A stretch of DNA of 6,983 bases, taken from positions 1 through 6,983 of the forward strand of contig JARICB010000218.1 of the NCBI GenBank assembly GCA_029264225.1, given 5' to 3'. Shown piece by piece: positions 5,986 through 6,983 of the stretch. The translations under genes were made by a program, and so were the position numbers. The notes below the pieces were generated by a model, which saw nothing but the letters and a program-made list of their open reading frames with translations, was not told the DNA's origin and did no database searches. This DNA is from Nocardioides sp. (GTDB lineage Bacteria; Actinomycetota; Actinomycetes; Propionibacteriales; Nocardioidaceae). Within the stretch, counting starts at the first letter, position 1; every line of letters starts with the position of its first letter.

Positions 5986-6762
5986 TCAGAACCGGTCGGC
6001 AGGCCTCAGCGTCGCCTCGGCGCCACCGTCGACATAGAGCACCTGACCGGTGACGTGGGTCAGCTCGGGCGAGACGAAGCAGCCGACCACGCGGGCGAGA
6101 TCCTCGGGCTCGGCGTAGCCGTGAAGCGGCATGGGTACGGCGGCATCCATGATCTTCTTCATCGCGGGGTCCTTGACCAGCCCGGCCGTCATCGGCGACA
6201 GCACGACGCCCGGCGCGATGACGTTGATCGCGATGCCTGCGTCGGCCCAACCCGGCGAGACCGCCGTACGCCGTGCCCACTGGGTGACCGCGGACTTCGA
6301 AGACGGGTAGAGCTGCGTCCCTCGGCCATCGGCGATCGCCGCTTCAGTAAGCGACGCCACGGAGGCCTCATCCTCACCCAGCAGTGCCGCGACCAGGGCC
6401 GGGTCCGAGGGCTGGGTTCCGGAGATCGATCCGATCAGCACGACACGCGGAGCCGCCGAGGCGGCCAGCGCGGAGCGCAGGCCCTCGATGAGTTCCGTCG
6501 TGCCGAAGTAGTTGACGAACGGCAGCAGCGGCGACGGACCGGACAGTCCGGCGCAGGTCACCACCGCGTCCACTACTCCCCCGGACTGCGAAAGCACCTC
6601 GGAGACCGCTGCCGCGCGACCTTCAGCGGATGACAGATCCGCGCAGATCGTCGCGTTCGCCAGGTCGACCCCGATCACCCGGTCTCCGAGCGCTTCCAGG
6701 TGGGACACGACGGCCGCGCCGATGCCCGATGCAGATCCGGTGACGACGATGAGACGGGACAT
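5986..6762 (-). CDS. Short-chain dehydrogenase, 3-alpha-HSD/carbonyl reductase-like
   Basis: An NAD(P)-dependent oxidoreductase of the classical SDR family, 258 residues, cytoplasmic. Visible features: TGSASGIG (8-15, cofactor glycines); Asp33 at the end of beta-2 in GVDLA, which favours NAD; ADLSSAEGR (41-49); CAGL (70-73, in place of NAG); VNYFGTTELI (83-92); Ser112/Ser114; and catalytic Tyr152 and Lys156 in YPSSK. The C-terminus is VDGGAEATLRP. The ADLS-AEGR, VNYFG-TEL and C-terminal DGG...RP features recall Comamonas 3-alpha-hydroxysteroid dehydrogenase/carbonyl reductase, so a steroid or other cyclic alcohol/ketone is a likely substrate class, not a proven one. GGAGG (6771-6767) lies four bases before the ATG. 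It follows another SDR gene by 33 bp, probably in one operon. Confidence 0.92.
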   Translation of the reverse strand: MSRLIVVTGSASGIGAAVVSHLEALGDRVIGVDLANATICADLSSAEGRAAAVSEVLSQSGGVVDAVVTCAGLSGPSPLLPFVNYFGTTELIEGLRSALAASAAPRVVLIGSISGTQPSDPALVAALLGEDEASVASLTEAAIADGRGTQLYPSSKSAVTQWARRTAVSPGWADAGIAINVIAPGVVLSPMTAGLVKDPAMKKIMDAAVPMPLHGYAEPEDLARVVGCFVSPELTHVTGQVLYVDGGAEATLRPADRF

Positions 6763-6795
6763 GGTTCCTCCAGAAGTGGCGAACGGGACGAAACG

Positions 6796-6983
6796 TCAGA
6801 TGTGGGAACCGCCGTCGACGCGCAACTCGACGCCGGTGAGGTAAGCCGCATCGTCGGAGGCCGCAAAGGCGATGACCCCGGCAACCTGCTCGGGCTCACC
6901 CGGCCCCATGGGGGACCGGATTCGGCCATAGTAGGAGAAATCGAGGTCACCCGGTGTGACCGCCGCGGTCAGCGGCGTGACTA
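6796..6983 (-). CDS. Short-chain dehydrogenase, C-terminal part (runs off right edge)
   Basis: Only the last 61 residues plus stop lie in the window. They read VTPLT at the edge (after the usual SDR PG-x-V-x-T-P position), then [36 protein letters not shown]. The EPE-x-VA...FLAS-like...YLTG-x-x-x-x-VDGG pattern is the standard C-terminus of a classical SDR of about 250 residues. The cofactor and catalytic motifs are outside the window, so neither substrate nor cofactor preference can be judged. It is upstream of, and separated by 33 bp from, the second SDR gene, which has its own good ribosome site. Confidence 0.88.
   Translation of the reverse strand, partial: VTPLTAAVTPGDLDFSYYGRIRSPMGPGEPEQVAGVIAFAASDDAAYLTGVELRVDGGSHI

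Overview
This is a high-GC window with GTG starts and tightly packed genes. Its families (DUF6153, DUF503, an actinomycete-style CopA with an N-terminal YTCPMHP domain) suggest an actinomycete chromosome. The genus cannot be fixed from the sequence, and no transposase, integrase, CRISPR array or tRNA was seen.

Layout. (1) 2-1246, minus strand: a thiamin operon, thiE followed by a partial thiO that runs off the left edge. It is headed by a clear TPP riboswitch whose 3' end also carries the thiE Shine-Dalgarno sequence. (2) 1301-5299, plus strand: a copper-handling cluster. It encodes a two-helix DUF6153 membrane protein, a DUF305 His/Met-rich lipoprotein, a Cu(I) P1B-1 ATPase (CopA) and a CueP-type copper-binding lipoprotein. 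A perfect 7-bp-arm dyad of CsoR type lies in the copA promoter, which appears to yield a leaderless mRNA. (3) 5301-5908, minus strand: a DUF503 protein and a small Lys/Ala-rich protein with a Cys/His-rich tail. (4) 5986-6983, minus strand: two adjacent short-chain dehydrogenases. The complete one resembles bacterial 3-alpha-hydroxysteroid dehydrogenase/carbonyl reductase; the other is present only as its C-terminal part.

How the parts work together. ThiE joins the thiazole and pyrimidine halves of thiamin, and ThiO supplies the glycine-derived imine for the thiazole; TPP feeds back through the riboswitch. In the copper block, CopA would export Cu(I) from the cytoplasm. The exported ion could then be held outside the membrane by the CueP and DUF305 lipoproteins, with DUF6153 as an uncharacterised membrane partner. 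The copper sensor itself is not in the window. No wholly new system is evident. The most interesting points are the compact regulatory architectures (aptamer plus SD, and operator plus leaderless start) and the four-protein copper cluster containing two poorly characterised families.
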